Under the pieces are notes generated by a model. The model did no database searches. It saw only the letters and a program-made list of their open reading frames with translations, and was not told where the DNA came from. Below are positions 1-14,089 of a stretch of 64,000 bases of DNA, piece by piece. A program made the position numbers and the translations under genes. This stretch comes from Liolophura sinensis (Eukaryota; Mollusca; Polyplacophora; Chitonida; Chitonidae), in NCBI RefSeq assembly GCF_032854445.1, contig NC_088300.1:71338984-71402983 (forward strand). Reading direction: 5' to 3'. Positions within the stretch are counted from its first letter, which is position 1, and every line of letters begins with the position of its first letter.

Positions 1-3000
1 CAAAAAAAATACAAAAAATGTATTTACAAGTTCAGATAACAAGGCACTTTACCTCAACCTATATGTTGTTGCAAACAGTTTATATCCTTAGTATTAACAA
101 GTAAGTAAAAAACATTAATGTTTAGTTGTCTTACATCTATGGTGGCATAAGGAACAGCATAACAAGATGCACTTTTTTGTCCAAACATCCTATCCCAACC
201 TGTGGAGTACGGCATGTTCTCAGCCAATACCGGCTAGATAGACCAGCTTTCTCAGACTCTGAGCTATGTCTCATATCTAACAGATACAGAGCTATAAGGA
301 CGTTTTCACTTCACTTGCACCCAGAGAGAGTGGGTAAATAACGTTCAGTCTTGCTACAGTAAACACATCAATTTATCTTTCTCTTTCACAGTTCTATTTT
401 TGAAAGAAATTGTTTAGGAAGAGAACAGTATATTTTGAGCAGTGGTTGATGGTTAGTTGCCGAAGAGAGCTACCTAAATAGTGTCTGTTTACAGCTGGCA
501 TGCACCCATGACTAAGCCACATCTACTTTATGTGATAAGAACCCAAGAACTTACATCTTCACAGGAAACATGCCATGTCATCATTTACCAACAGGCTTTG
601 TGCTGAGTAAGCACCAGCTATCTGCAATCGTACAGTCTTCTACAGCTTCCACTCTTAAAATGTACACACACATGTACATTTGCAATGACCACCATTGAAA
701 CCATTAACTTCATACATCCCGTTCTTGCACATTATGAATGACTAGATTGTGTTGAAAACCTTTATCACATCAGATTCTTGATGGTATGATTTTATATAAT
801 CAGATTCCTTTGTCTTCACTACAAAATGACCCTGAAAATAAATAAAACTTGAATTTGCCAAGATGTAGAATTCTCATCTCAACAATTATATCACAATATT
901 AATTTAATAGTGTCAATGGCAGAAGTATAGATTTGCACTATAGATATCTCTTTCCAATAGGTACACGTGTATGTAGCTACTCACACACGGTTAATTCTAA
1001 ATATGTTCTTGTCACACATAAACAAAAAAAAGAACCCCCCCCCCCCCCCAAAAAAAAAGAAAAACTCAGCAAATACTTCAAACATGTAAGTGACCAGCAT
1101 CTGTGTTATTTACAGCCTGAAGCATTTCTTTGGCCATGAGTTCTTACTTCTGGCATGCACACCATGTCAGTCTGTCTACATGTTCTCTAGCAGAATGTCA
1201 AAACTAACACCGCCTTATCTGAAAGAACATTAATGAAGTCTAACGTGTTTGACTGTGAAGGGCAGAGGTCATCTTAGTGATATAGGGCACTCAGCACTGT
1301 CTGACTGACAAACAGCCACAGTCTATTTTTAATTAAACTTTTTTTCCAGACAGCCAGAGATGATTAGTTAATGGCAGGTATTAAGAAAGATGATGGTAGC
1401 AAATTGCTTGTGTTTTTTTTTCTTTTTTCTAAAATACATGTACATCTGTAGAAGGCTATGCCAGACGTTTACTGTTGCAAGATGGCATTCTTTTATTTTA
1501 TGACAAAATGAAGTTCAGCTCTGTGTGCAGTCTTGTAAAGGACAGCACTATGTTCATGGTTACACATGTGCAATTTGTGCAATTAGGTCTAACATTTGCC
1601 TCCAAACTGAAGAGTGAAGGAGCATTGACTGGGGTAATACTGCCATACAGATATTTTAGGTTATTGATGCACTATAAATCTCTGCACTGTGAGTTTGAAC
1701 CTAATTAAAGTATATCAGAATTTTGTCTTTTTCAGATAGAACTGAAAACTTTTTAGCCAGTGACACTTTCCACCCACTGGACGTTACCAAAGTAATCAAA
1801 TTCCATGACTTCACTTCCACCAACCACATCCAAAACAAATGATGGTCATGCTAGGTTGATTTTTTGATATGTTGTAGAGAAATGTGCAAGTGGTATGGCA
1901 TGGTACCATATGTAATTTAGTTATATATTTTTGATGTTTAAGTTGACAAATTTACTGCATATATAGTCAGGAAAATCAATGCGTTCATGCAACCTATGAA
2001 CTGCTCGCTTTCTTCTTGGTATTGGATTTGATTAGGCAGCACGTTTTCAAAAGCTTCTACATACCAATAAAAAAAAGTGTTGTCCTTGTTTTAATTAACA
2101 TGAGCTTAAACACGGACATGAAAAACTTGAATTGGATCATATGACAAACATTACATACACAAAATTCTGATTGGAACTCTGTTTGTTACTAACACCAAGC
2201 CTGCGTGACCTCAAAACTTACGGATTAAAATGCTTTATAATGAAAATAACACTGTTCCAGTTTTGCTCCAGTTTGATTTATGATGCACTGATTCTTCTGG
2301 TAAACATCAAACACTTTGACCTCCCAGAAAATCACGCTTCTCTTCCTCAGCAAATTGAGCCAGGAAGCTTCATGGTCATGTTGACGGTCAGTTGAAGACA
2401 TTTGGTGGAGAGAATGAAACTGAATTACTCACACTAAAGATTAATTCCAGAGGCTCCACCAGTCAATCAATGTCCGACAAGAAGCAACCCAAAATTTAGA
2501 TGTTCACTTAGACCATGAGCAGGGCCTCCCAAATCTGCCACAAAGTCAGCCCTAATCAAATAAAAGCCTGTTTATTTTGACCTCCACAGATTTATCTACC
2601 GTCCAGCAGGCTCATTATGACTTGTAATTGGTAGTCAATGAGCTCGTCCTTTTCTAATGAATTTGTCAAGGTGATCAAGTAGCTAGGTTTATCTGTCCAG
2701 CAGGAAGTGAAATACTATACGACTTGATAATCTGTCACAAGCTAATCAACACCAGTGATGAATGGACTGTGCATAACAAAACTGTCGCCAGAGAATGAAT
2801 TCCAGACATAAAGGTTGTCAACTGAGACAATGGAATGATAACAACACAAGGAGGCAAAAAATAGTTGCTATTAGTCGCATAGTTGCAATGTATAAAAGTA
2901 TAAAATTTGCTTCATGTGAAAAAAAAAAGTGCACAATTTATTAAATAAAGTTCCGATGTAGATTTCTGACCTTTACAATTCACACTGTCAGGATTATCTG

Positions 3001-4280
3001 CCATTTCCACAGCTTTGAAACGCTTCAAAAGTTAGCAACATGTGTGTATTGCAAAATCCCATCAATTATGCAGCCCTTGCTAACGAGAGAGGTCAGTAGA
3101 ATACCATGACAGATTTAATGGCAAGCCAAGTCTCCAAATCCCTCATTATCTCCCCTTTCGACCCAGATAATCACAGTTCTCTCCTCTCCAGGAAAACAGT
3201 GATTTGTCCGCAATACTTGAACAGAATCAATAAATATCATGCTCTGGCCTGCTAAACTTGACCAAGTGTGTAATTTCCCATCAATAAAGAGCCTGTAATA
3301 AAACTACCGTTTTTGACTGAGCTCAGCCAAATCTGTAAGACCATAAAAACATACAAGCGCCGACGCCAGAATATTACACAACATTAGCGACTCTAATCCA
3401 TCAAAAGTTGATCCGTCTTTTTCTCATTTCAGGGGATTAATGATGCATCCCCTCAATTTTGGATAGGACAAAATCAATAGAAGTTCTGATACATTGAATA
3501 ATTTGATTCAAATATGCAGAAATTATTGATGACAACTTGTTATCAAGACAGCAGTTCTTGTACACATCTATGGCATTATGATGAAATTATTCATAGCGTT
3601 TTTCTCATCTACTTGAACAATGAGAAACATCTTCAATGCAAACAGCTATAGTACTTCAAGGAAATCAAATAATGGCAAACTGGTGCATATACTACGTCTG
3701 TCCTTCACACTTTCCCTCAATGACTATAATGATCTTGGTTAATATTGTACTTCACCAAAAGGACAGCGTCTAATCTGGCATGAGAAATTAGGTCACGTCA
3801 AGAGAGACAAAAACTGCATTCAGGGAAATGGGGAGATTTTCCTCCAATCCAAATCACAAATCTGTTCTCAGCTGGATTAAGGCTTGTTACCCACTGCAAC
3901 AGGAGCATATTCATGACTTGAGTCTGCAACTTTCATCTACTTGATCAATGACAGCCTTATCTGCCACAGCCAACAGTGCTCAGTAACCACCACCTGGAGG
4001 ACATCTGCTCCAATATGGTGTCCTAAATCCAAATTGTTAACAATGTTTGCACTGCCTTACTCAAGTCCTTCAACCTCGGCATAAAATGTCTTTGGCAAAA
4101 TAGGTGTTGAGATGTTAACTATAAATTTCTTTTCCACAGATGAAATCTTGCCATTAAAAAGGTGCTAAATGCCTCGTCCATAACAGCCGTGTATAAAACA
4201 TCAATCATTCTGCAGAAAAAGCATATCATATAGATCCGCTGTTGAAAATGAGATTTCCTTTGACAACAAGTTCTACTCAC
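1..4280 (-). other. Intron or 3' part of the KY/hillarin-like gene, no exon recognised
   Basis: This stretch lies downstream, on the minus strand, of the last exon I can support (4421-4281). That exon ends with a good donor and leaves two bases of an unfinished codon, so at least one more exon must follow. I searched the minus strand for the expected continuation of the transglutaminase-like domain and found nothing convincing, so the next exon is probably beyond the window edge. The DNA is AT-rich and CpG-poor. The 2400-4100 part is less simple-sequence-like than its surroundings and could hold regulatory DNA. Confidence 0.4.
1022..1061. repeat. Poly-A / poly-C / poly-A tract
   Basis: A run of 15 C (1035-1049) is flanked on both sides by A-rich runs. 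It is simple sequence and prone to length errors in sequencing. Confidence 0.9.
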
Positions 4281-4421
4281 CCACAAAGAGTTTCAAAAAT
4301 CCTTGCGTAGGTTCCTTTCTTGTTCTTGAAGGAGAGAAGCACTTCTTCTGGTGAACCCTGCTGGACGTTCTTGAAGTTAATTGTATACATGTTCTTGGAA
4401 GTCATCCAACGGAAAATGGCC
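4281..4421 (-). CDS. Coding exon 3: core of the transglutaminase-like domain
   Basis: The exon is 141 nt. The minus-strand acceptor reads CCATTGTAG before GGCC, and the donor reads GTGAGTAG after CTTTGTGG. Its first base completes an AGG codon begun in the upstream exon, creating the R of RAIFRW. It encodes the segment from AIFRWMTSKN to ARIFETLC and leaves two G bases for the next exon. Confidence 0.82.
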
Positions 4422-5731
4422 CTACAATGGCAAAATATTTCATTTGAAAAGAAGAGAGCATTATGACATCAAACAACATTTTCGCTTGCACACTATTTTT
4501 CAGGTTTGACAGTGACAAGTACTATTTATAGTCCTCAAAAAAGCAAAAAGAGTCATTCAATTTAAAAATGGTTCCATAACCAGTATTAGTTAACCAAAAT
4601 GGTTAACTATAAATACTTGAAAAACCTTTACAATATCACATACATATATACACGTACTACAATTTTGATTTCTTTCCACATATTTACTTTCTACTTTACA
4701 TTTAGTCATACCTTGAAGGCTTTCCCTATGGAAATTATTTCCAAGTTAACTACAGAAGACACTGAAAATGATTCAAAGACATTCTTATACATGTATCAAA
4801 TAAAACAGCAGATGGAGGAGCGCATCACCTTGTCTTGTCCAGGTCAGACTGGAGTCGTGGGGCATACACCAGGTGGTAAATCAGGTCATTGAAGGTGTCA
4901 TGTTCAGCACGAGCAACCTACATGAAATCAACACCTCCATTACATGTAAAACAAAATTTCAACAAAATGTCAACATCATTATCTAGCATACATAAACATA
5001 AATGTACTACAAATTACATCTGAATTAATCGTTATCAAATTTTCATTTTAATATCACTATAATCTCATCATGACACATACATTGTAACTATCAGCTTACA
5101 GACGACTTCATTCAATTATTTACTTGAATGAATGGGGTGATGCTGATCTGATGCTGTAACTATTAATGCATACATGTATTTCTGTTATGCAGTATAACAG
5201 ACTTTTCTTGCAAGGAATAGGTACCAGTTTAGATCCCAGAGGAAACCTCCATCCCTCATTCTGCTGGCACTTTACCCGACCAGAAGTCACGGATGTACCA
5301 TGCTCCAGGAATTGCAGCAGGCAACCACATTAGTCATGCTTGGATCTGCTGTATCCACTCAAGGGTATCCAAGACATTCGAAAAAACAGGGTACATGTTC
5401 CTGTAGCTTGGTAGGAAGTTCTTGTCTTTTTTTTTTTTAATTTCGGTTTGTCAAGAAGATAGAGATTTTAAAGAAACCCAACAATGAAAGAGAGAAAAAA
5501 CAATGCCATTAAAAGCCTCAAAAAGATATTTGCTGATGCCCAACAAACAAAACGATGGTCAAATTAAGGTTCTAGAGAAAGAATACATACCTGAATGGCA
5601 TGATCATCTACGAATCGGAAGTGACTGGCATCCCTGTACAAGTCAAACTTCCTGTAACGCGGGATAGAGGGCGCCGGCGGTTGTTGCTGTCGCAGAATGT
5701 TGACAGGCTGGAAATTTGACGGTGCCTGCAT
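4281..5731 (-). CDS. N-terminal part of a hillarin/kyphoscoliosis-peptidase-like protein with transglutaminase-like domain (three exons, 3' incomplete)
   Basis: Three minus-strand exons join in phase: 5731-5591 (47 codons from ATG), 4917-4829 (29 codons plus 2 bases) and 4421-4281 (1 base, 46 codons, 2 bases). All use GT donors and AG acceptors. The joined 122 residues start with a Gln/Pro-rich segment (about residues 15-24, RQQQPPAPSIPR), then FRFVDDHAIQ, then an HDTF..LIYHLV..PRLQSDL segment. They then read KTRAIFRWMTSKNMYTINF and end SPEEVLLSFKNKKGTYARIF plus ETLC. The RAIFRW and YARIFETLC blocks match what I know of KY/hillarin transglutaminase-like domains, which act in muscle or cytoskeletal protein handling. 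The residue three before the Tyr of GTYARIF, where active enzymes have the catalytic Cys, is Lys here, suggesting a pseudo-enzyme. The ATG is preceded by an acceptor at 5764-5765, so the 5'UTR is split. Exon structure is firm; the family name is from recognition, not a search. Confidence 0.82.
4829..4917 (-). CDS. Coding exon 2
   Basis: The exon is 89 nt. The acceptor TGTAG precedes GTTGCTCG and the donor GTGATG follows GACAAG. It encodes VARAEHDTFNDLIYHLVY and on to DLDKT, plus two bases of an Arg codon completed by the next exon. The open frame, the phase match on both sides and protein-like composition support it. Confidence 0.8.
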
Positions 5732-5763
5732 CCTGGAAACTTTACCTTAGCACACCAATAAAT
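5591..5763 (-). CDS. Exon with the start codon (coding part 5731-5591)
   Basis: The minus-strand acceptor at 5764-5765 has a pyrimidine-rich tract (TTGTTTCAG). There are 32 nt of 5'UTR, then ATG at 5731-5729 and 47 codons ending ..FVDDHAIQ before the donor GTATGT (5590-5585). This ATG is the first in the exon, and the upstream frame has no better candidate. The exon is locally GC- and CpG-rich (around 5660-5690), unlike its intronic surroundings. Confidence 0.82.
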
Positions 5764-6100
5764 CTGAAACAAGCAAAACCAAAGATTTTCTTCAAACTTG
5801 TATTAATTAACACTCACATTTCACATGATGCTACCCTTGAATATTCACCTAGGTCTGATTCATTCCTGTATGTTCAAACTAGCTAGTTTATATACACAGC
5901 TCATGTCATCATAATTTCTTTTTTTTTTGTATATTATCATCTCATTTGCCATTTGAAAAATGTTACAACTACATGTACATTATTAGTACAGTTCACAAAA
6001 AGTGGTTCACACATGTGAATTATTAAGTAGATGCCTTGATTGAGACAGTTCGAAAACAATACATGAATTGATGAACTAGGATATAAATACTGTTACAGCA

Positions 6101-6137
6101 GAACATGTACATGTACACGTACAGGTACACGTACATA
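6101..6137. repeat. ACATGTAC / ACACGTAC palindromic simple repeat
   Basis: Alternating ACATGTAC, ACACGTAC and GTACAGGTAC words form a short palindromic repeat. The same word recurs at about 12318, 13333, 25456 and 63402. Such words are over-represented in mollusc genomes (from memory). Confidence 0.7.
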
Positions 6138-9100
6138 AAATGTTTTAACTTATCATGTATACAGGACATGTACTTGACAAACACAACTCATACATTAGCC
6201 AGAATTCAGTTGTTACATGGGTAAGCAGCACTTTCCTGGTCTGTTTTTATACCTCAAAGTGTAGCTTACATGAACTTGTATGTCTTCAATAAGGGAAGTC
6301 TGAGTACATCTGTTTATAGATGCACATGTACATCCCGGTTCATACATCCAGTACACTCCTGTTTCATCACATGTAGACCCTCATTATGAATATTCATCAG
6401 TCTATATAAGTACATTTTGACTGGCCAGCTTTTGTGGCTACTGAGGTCAGAAGAGCCTGACATTCCTTGAGTCCAGTGAGACAGTATACAGGCGTCCTTC
6501 AAAAGGTCTACTTCACCATCTGTCTGCGAACGGATCAGTTCACGTTTTTCATGTACCTGATCACTTTTGCTGATCATACACGATCACATGGCAAGTGACC
6601 ATGTAGGACTCAGTAAATCCCATCAGCATATCATGCAAAGCAAATAATCACTATTAACACTTTACAGTGTATAGCAGATATTTAATCAAGGGAGTATTTA
6701 ATATGATGATAAGTCAACAAAGCAATATAATTAGCAGAGGCTGTGTAAACAAAATGATCGATTTCATTCATGAAAAAATCTAAAGCGTTCTCGTTAGAAC
6801 TTAGACGTTACATGTACTCAAACATGTCTGTCTTTATTCGCTATGAACTGACTTGATATATGCATGAAAACTATATAATGGCGTAAGACCATTATGAACC
6901 TGAAGAAACTTAAAGAAAGGTGATCATGTAAGTGTACATAACTACCTTATGTGGTATTACTTGATAACACATGTAATTAACTTTCAGAGAAATGCTTTCA
7001 GTCCAGATTGCACAAGGTTTTACTACCTTATACATGTACATATTATAAAATAATGTCTGTGTTTTATATGCATGAATGCAACAAAATGTTCCCTTATGTT
7101 TACACTCTAATAATCATAAACAGTTGAAATTTTTCGGAATGTATATGGACACATTATTACACCCGGTAACATTCCCTGAACATTTTCAGAATCTTAAAAT
7201 TGAGGGAATGTTGCTCTTGTATTTTTTATTTGCACTAAATATCACAAAAATGTTTTCAGGCAGACTTGTGTTCAGTCGTCATACTTACAGGTAATTCCAG
7301 TCAGTACTAAGTACATGCATACTTGTGTAGAACTGGTAGCTGGAGGGTCCTGGATGGGCTTAGCACCACAATACAGCAAAACTAGCCTCCAGCCAAATCC
7401 TGTTCACTATTCATTGATTTGTTAACACCATCCCAGTTATTTTCATCATTCCTTCAGACAACATGAAAGAGGTCTACCTGCAGACAGTAAGGTGGAGTGT
7501 GCGGCACTGGCCATGCACCACAGGACTGAAGGTCACAGCGAAGTTCAAGTCAGGTTTACATCCCTATTGATACAAAATTACTGAACTGTTAAATCAAGAT
7601 TTCCATAAGTGGCTCATCCAGAGTGAAATATTAATGTCATTGGTGGAAAGAGTCAGTGAAAGATGGAACTATTAAATGGATGACAAAATGTAGCCTACAC
7701 GTTCATCAAGTACTTCATGTGTACTTAAACAATATTAATTACGCATTTCAACATGTCATAAGTGGTGATGCCTTCATGGTAACATCTTTACAAAATTAAA
7801 AAAATTGAAAATTGAGAAATTAAATCATTAAATGAATTATACAAACAGCACTAAGGCTTCGAAGTGTTTTGGATGCTTACTAATATGTACAAATAACATG
7901 CACCAATAGCATGTACAAAAGTAAATTAAAACACAATTTCTTGTTAATTCTTGCATGCCTTTAAAGCTTGAATAGTTACAAACATGTCATTAGCAAAAAG
8001 CACTCTGAAGTCTTATCAAATCTGTCACTTTCCTGAATGGTCTATATTTCCAAGTTGGGAAAAAATTATGTACACTCCACAAAAGTATGCACTTATAACA
8101 TAAGGGGCTAAAAAAATATTAATGGCAACCAAAGCATACTGCTGCTGGCAAAGTTGAATTACAACAGATTTACTGCAGTCAGCATATTTTGCAACATACG
8201 AAACTGCATGATGGATGTACCTGTATATAAAAAACGTACAATACATGCAAACTACATGAATGGTCTATACATTTATATAGGTAAACACCAACAGCTAGAG
8301 GCTTAGTTTACACCTGCGTAAGACTGCACAACAGCCAGGTAGATGTGACGATTATCCAGCAGCTGTATCTGGGCTACCCTACTCCCTCTGCATCTGCACA
8401 GGGCATACAGTATCTCCAGCAGACTGAGGTGCTATACAGTGACCTGCTTACAGTAGTGCTGGGTTACAGATAGAGGGCCGTGAGGTGTGTCAGGTTAAGC
8501 CATGTCAGTGGGAGGATGTCAGAGTGATCCCAGTAAAACAGGATAAGGCTGTGGCTTTCACACTGAGTCAAACACATACACAAAACACTGAGCCAAACAC
8601 ATACATAAAACACTGGCCCAAATCTCCATTACTCATGGTCAGAAGCATTTCATGGTTTGTGAACTATGCTATCAACATTTTTAGAAAGTTTACCAGTAAA
8701 TCCCTTAAAACATGACTCATGTATTTGCAGCCTAACAAAACCCTAGTGGTCTAGAGGTGAAATATCTCTGACATTAATTTCCAACGGCCCAAGTCCTCAT
8801 GTGACACGATATTAATGGCAAGGATTTTTTCACACTTGTAAATACAGTGGAAATACATCTGCATTTAAGCGAGACAAAGCATTTTATAACAACCCAAATA
8901 TATAAAACATCAACCTTAACACTGATGTTAGTACATGTGCAAACCAGGCCCAAAAATTTAGAATTTTTGGTAATTAATAAATATGTACACAGGCCTTCAG
9001 TGATGGAACATCCATCTTTGAATGTATTCAAAACCTAACCTCAATACATGTACTTCCATCAATTTTAAAGACAGCACCTTACCATTTACCTTCACATTTC

Positions 9101-10140
9101 TATTACTGTTAACAGATCTATTACCCACACTCAGGGTATGACATTAGCGGTGCCTGTACTTTGTACAGTTGGGCTGAAAATGTGACTTATCAAATGCCAT
9201 TGTCAGTCATAACATTTCCACTATGCAATACGAAAAACAATTTACACCCACACTTTGTAACCATAATTGTCTGAAATTCTATTCCATAACATTTTTGGGA
9301 AATTCACCAAGCCATGCATTTCCAAAACAAATCCAATTCTAGACAAAGTTAATGTTAAAATGCAGATGATGACAATGGCCATCAATAATAGCCGTTTTTT
9401 GACAAGTCTGGTCATATCATACCTATCGGACCTGCAGTACTGAAACATTAAATATTTACCCAGCTTGTCAACACCATGATCAGACTGGCCATACACATGT
9501 GTGCCTACACCATGTTTTCCTTCACCCCTTTATATCAGTGTCTGGATAATGACAACAGCGAGGCAAACAAGTCAATAACTGGCTTCTGAACAAGTCTGAA
9601 CAGAAATGACTATCCTTACATACAGTTCCACAACAGTGAATTATAGTGGTTAACTTGAAGTTTGTCAATGATCTGTAAAAACACACCTTCTGCAGCATGT
9701 AAAACTCTTAAAGTGAAAATATTTCGATGCCATCATTTAATTTCTTCTGATAAGAAACTGTTCAAACTGCAAAAAAAACTAGACTTATTAGGTATATTAA
9801 TTGATCAGAATGATAGCAAAATGTGTCACTTGAAAAAGAACTACCAAAGACCTGATTCCTCGACTTTTTCACATATGAAAGAGCAAGGTTCTGAGCAATT
9901 TATGTACATGTTTAATTTGATTTTGGAGACAAATTTACATTGGTTAGATTGGCCAGTTTCGGGGCTCCATAGAAGACATCATTTCATCAGCCAACACTGA
10001 AATCTCCTTCAGAATATGCCTGAATTAACATCTTATAATTGGTTCGTGAATTACAGTAAACTTTGGGTGATCTTGGGTCTACAAACATCACAAATAGACA
10101 CATTATAGTACTCACACCATATACTTTCGAAAATATAATT

Positions 10141-10157
10141 GGAGGGGGGTGGGGGGG
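10141..10157. repeat. G-rich tract
   Basis: Two G runs of about 6-8 (GGAGGGGGGTGGGGGGG) could form a quadruplex on the plus strand. This is simple sequence inside the long intron. Confidence 0.7.
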
Positions 10158-10499
10158 AACAGTAATGGTAAGACTGAGCTACCATAGAAGTCAGGATAAA
10201 AATGAATGTGTGAGTGTTTATTCTCACAGCTGATAGCATCCTGTGACCTTTAAAAAGGCAGAGATCTGGACATCCATCCTATTTGCTGCTGACAGCCATC
10301 AACTTATCTCTAACTGTGCTACCAACAGTTTACTAAAGGGGTCCTGGAAAAAGCTGTTAGAATGCCACATCAATTAACAAATCAGACTGGCTGCAAATGA
10401 AAAGCCCCAGCAAATGTGTCCATGGATGGTGAGAAACTGTGATTTGGCAGTTTATAAGGGTCTCCCAGATACAAGCAAGTTACTGGCTGAAAGTGCACC

Positions 10500-10529
10500 C
10501 CCTCCTCTCTCCCCCCCCCCCCCCCCCCC
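10500..10529. repeat. C-rich tract ending in a run of 19 C
   Basis: A CCTCCTCTCTCCC.. stretch runs into an uninterrupted C tract and then GTAAAAG and an A run. It is the longest homopolymer C run in the window, and open frames crossing it are artefacts. Confidence 0.85.
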
Positions 10530-13500
10530 GTAAAAGAAAAAAAAAAATGTCATCATTAACAGAGATATGTAATACATGTACATCCACTTTAAGTCTGAAG
10601 GTATACATGAACCAAATGGAGGCACATATTATCTTCTGGTAAAGAATGAAACAGCTGAACCCAGACACTGTACCTGTACATAAAATTACATAATCAATGT
10701 GTGTTCTCTAAATGAGAACTTCTTTGTCTATCACACACCATACCTCTGTCAAACATGGGCAAAATACATAGCATAAATCCCACGTATGCATTACTAAAGC
10801 CAGTGCATTATTTTACAGTACTACATGAAAATTGTAAGATCTTACAGTAAAGGCAGTGCACATGTATGCATGTATAACCAATCATGTAAAACTGGCCACG
10901 TATAACTGATCATGTATAACTGATCTCTACAGGTATCTACCATATATACGTGTACTACACAATCCAGTTAAAATATGTTCACTGGATTCGGTGTACTATG
11001 TTTACCAGAATTTTGATATAAAATTGTTGTATGAATTTTAAGGCTGTTATGCAAAGTGGTGATGATGACATGCAGATACACATGTTGTTATGCAAGGAAT
11101 ACAGCTGAAATGATTTTAATCATTTTATGAATCATTACGATTAAGAGCAGCCAATGGCCAACAGCACAGGTATTTCATCCCCATATACATATTTACATGT
11201 ATGTACATATAATCTAAAGCTTAATATTCACTCTGATTTATTTCCGTCACAAACTGGAGCAATAACATGTAGTTCTGATGAGTATTGTATACATCACAAA
11301 ACGCACAAACCTGATTTCTGTTGCAAGCTATGCAAATTAATTCTCTAATACTCAACGCTACATGCACATGTAGGTATACCATATCAGAAAGTGCTGCGTT
11401 CTAGGCCAAACAACCTGTCTACAGAAGATAGAACATTCGCCCTTCTGGAAATCAATGATAACACGGCCAAATTTGAAATGCTTTATGACTATCAAACCGT
11501 TTTTATAACCATATAGCATATATAACAATATATCCTATTAGATTGATTTCACATCAGACATATATGCAATGCAATCATTCCTAGCCAAAATTACTTTTTG
11601 ATTGTACTCAGGCATTCTCCCGATACAAAGCATGCACTGCCACTTTTCCACGCTGCCAAAGGGCTTGGTCTGGCCACCATGCATGTGGTAACGCCAATGG
11701 CATAAACACACACAACGCAACTGTAACTGTAAATTAATGAGAACAGATGTAAGCACTGACAGAGAACATACCCCACTGCTTTAGCTGCTAGTTAGCCACA
11801 GTCTAAATGTAGCTACCTGCTTGAATACCCCCAGGGGTAGTCCAGATGGGAATAGAGCTTTGCAAAGGCAAGCACCACACCAGTCTGCACAACTACTGCA
11901 GAGTCAGCCACGCACTGATCTCAGCCTGTAAAACCTCGACCTGTAAGACGTAGGCGTCGTTGTCGTTGAAACACCAGGTCTGTCTGCCCTCATTCACCAA
12001 AGATCAGACATCCCGCCAACAAAGAAAACCATGCTGAATACATCGACCCACATCAACAGAATGATTGGGCTGAAAGTGAGACACTGATAGGGATGGTTTG
12101 TCTGGAGACAGATTTGTGTAAATCCCTATTTACTGCTCACAAATTGGTAAACCTCTCGCTCATCCTTTTCATTCCTCAAACAAATGACCGTTAAATTTTA
12201 TTGCAAGTCAAGAACTCTTCAAGACCCGACATACATGTACTGTACAGGAATGCTGGGTTACAGGATTGTAAATTTGGCAAATTTGTTTTCAAAAGTGATG
12301 TGTAGATATAAAAGACATGTACATGTATAGCCATGCATAAAAAAAACTTCAGCAATTACTTTAAATCATTAATTACTTTTTATATTTATTTTCAATTAAA
12401 TGATTTTATTATTTATCTACATGTAGAATCCATGGAATAGGTCTACAGGTAGCTGTAGTCACACGTATGTAACCTACTGATCACTTCATTTTCTCACTCA
12501 GCTGCAATACTGCACGTGCTTATCAAAAACTTTTTGGCAAAAAATGATCTTTTTCTCTCCTTTTTACCCACTTGTTTTATTTGTCTGGAACCACATGGAT
12601 TAACTGCATATATGTACCCTGAACATGAAAATGCATGCAGATGATGACAAGCCTGTTGATGAGCCTTTTCATAATTAAAAGCAGGATGCAAGTTCTGGTG
12701 AACTTCATAAGCTAAAGAAGTTCCAAAGAATCACTGAAGTTTCCATAACAGCCCTATTTATGTGTAAAAGACCATTTAAGCTTTGTTATATGATATGCTT
12801 GTATCCTAAACATTTTACAGGTACTAGTACGCAAAATACAAAACTGAAACAAATCTTAAATCAGGCCACCTGGGCAACAACAACAGTACTATTCGGGAAA
12901 TTTGGGGAAAACAAGATCTGCATTACACAAACTTTATGCACATAGACCGTTCAGTCAGGGTCTGTTGCAATAAAAGGATCCCTTTATTGAAATCCCGCAG
13001 CTGCCACCATTCTTCAAAGCCTGCGTTAACTGATGCATGTAATGTTATAGCATTCACATCATCACACAGATTGTCAGCCTAAGCAGGCCCAGCTTACTCC
13101 CTACAGTTAAACATTAGTACACGAAGTACCAACCAAGTCTGTCTGATTCCGTAACAAGCTCTGAGGGCCATGTCATGTAATCTAGCAGAGGGTTATTAAG
13201 GTTAAGTGGTTCAAGTAGAGCAAAGTTTCAGGCCATCATGACCAGGACTTGTTTCTCTACCCGTGGTCTGGTATAGATGTATGTGTAGTATCGTGTGATA
13301 CAGGGTATGGTGCTTACTTTGTACATATCTAGTATGTACATGTACATGTACTTGAAGGGGCTGTCTTGCATCTTCATCAACAGATGCGCAACTGACATAA
13401 TTACAAATGCACGTGTATTTTAAATTTAACCTTAACACACATCTGATTTGGATTCCAGTGTGAACATATTCTATACATTTATTGGATACACTATTCAAAT

Positions 13501-13930
13501 CCAATGAAATCCTGTCATATTCTGAATAATACCCGTATTATTTCACACGGTCACCATTTTTATAAATGCAAATTGAATTATGAGGACTAACTGACCAGTG
13601 TAAATGTGTGTATGTATGTAAAACTGGTCTTTAAACGCTGGATTTCTGTTGTTGGTTGACAAGCGGTACTCATGAACACAATATCCCTGCATAATAACAT
13701 CCTCAGTATAATGCTAACTGTAAGTCGACTCCATAATGCATACTAAAAATTTTTAATGATCAGTGAAAACTTTACAACACTTCTTCAGATTTTGGAAAAC
13801 AACCAAATGTGTCAATAGTTCAACAACTCCTAGGATCTAATTAATATATTCAAAACAAGATGATTGTTCTTAGCAGAAGACAAAATGGTCAAACCTTTCC
13901 CAATACATTTCAAAACAGCCTTCCAACTAC

Positions 13931-14080
13931 TCTTTTATCTCATGGGTGTTTTATGCCGTACTCAAGAATATTTCACTTACAAGACTGCAGCCAGCATTAT
14001 GCTGGGAGAAAGCAGGGAAGAGCCCAACGAAAATCCATGACCATCCACAGGTTGCTGGAAGCTCTTGCCAATTTCTGACA
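13931..14080 (-). mobile_element. SINE family 1 fragment (3' half)
   Basis: The reverse orientation of the tail is recognisable: GGTGTTTTATGCCGTACTCAA, then AATATTTCACTTA, a CAGCCAGCATTATG block, and a CCACAGGTTGCTGG block. These blocks recur in the complete copy at 42439-42701. The tRNA-like head is missing. Confidence 0.75.
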
Positions 14081-14089
14081 GGAGCGTCA

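Noticed and set aside
8300-8480. GC-richer segment with a plus-strand open stretch of about 55 codons
   Set aside because: It is antisense to the inferred gene, has no convincing splice sites and no family match.
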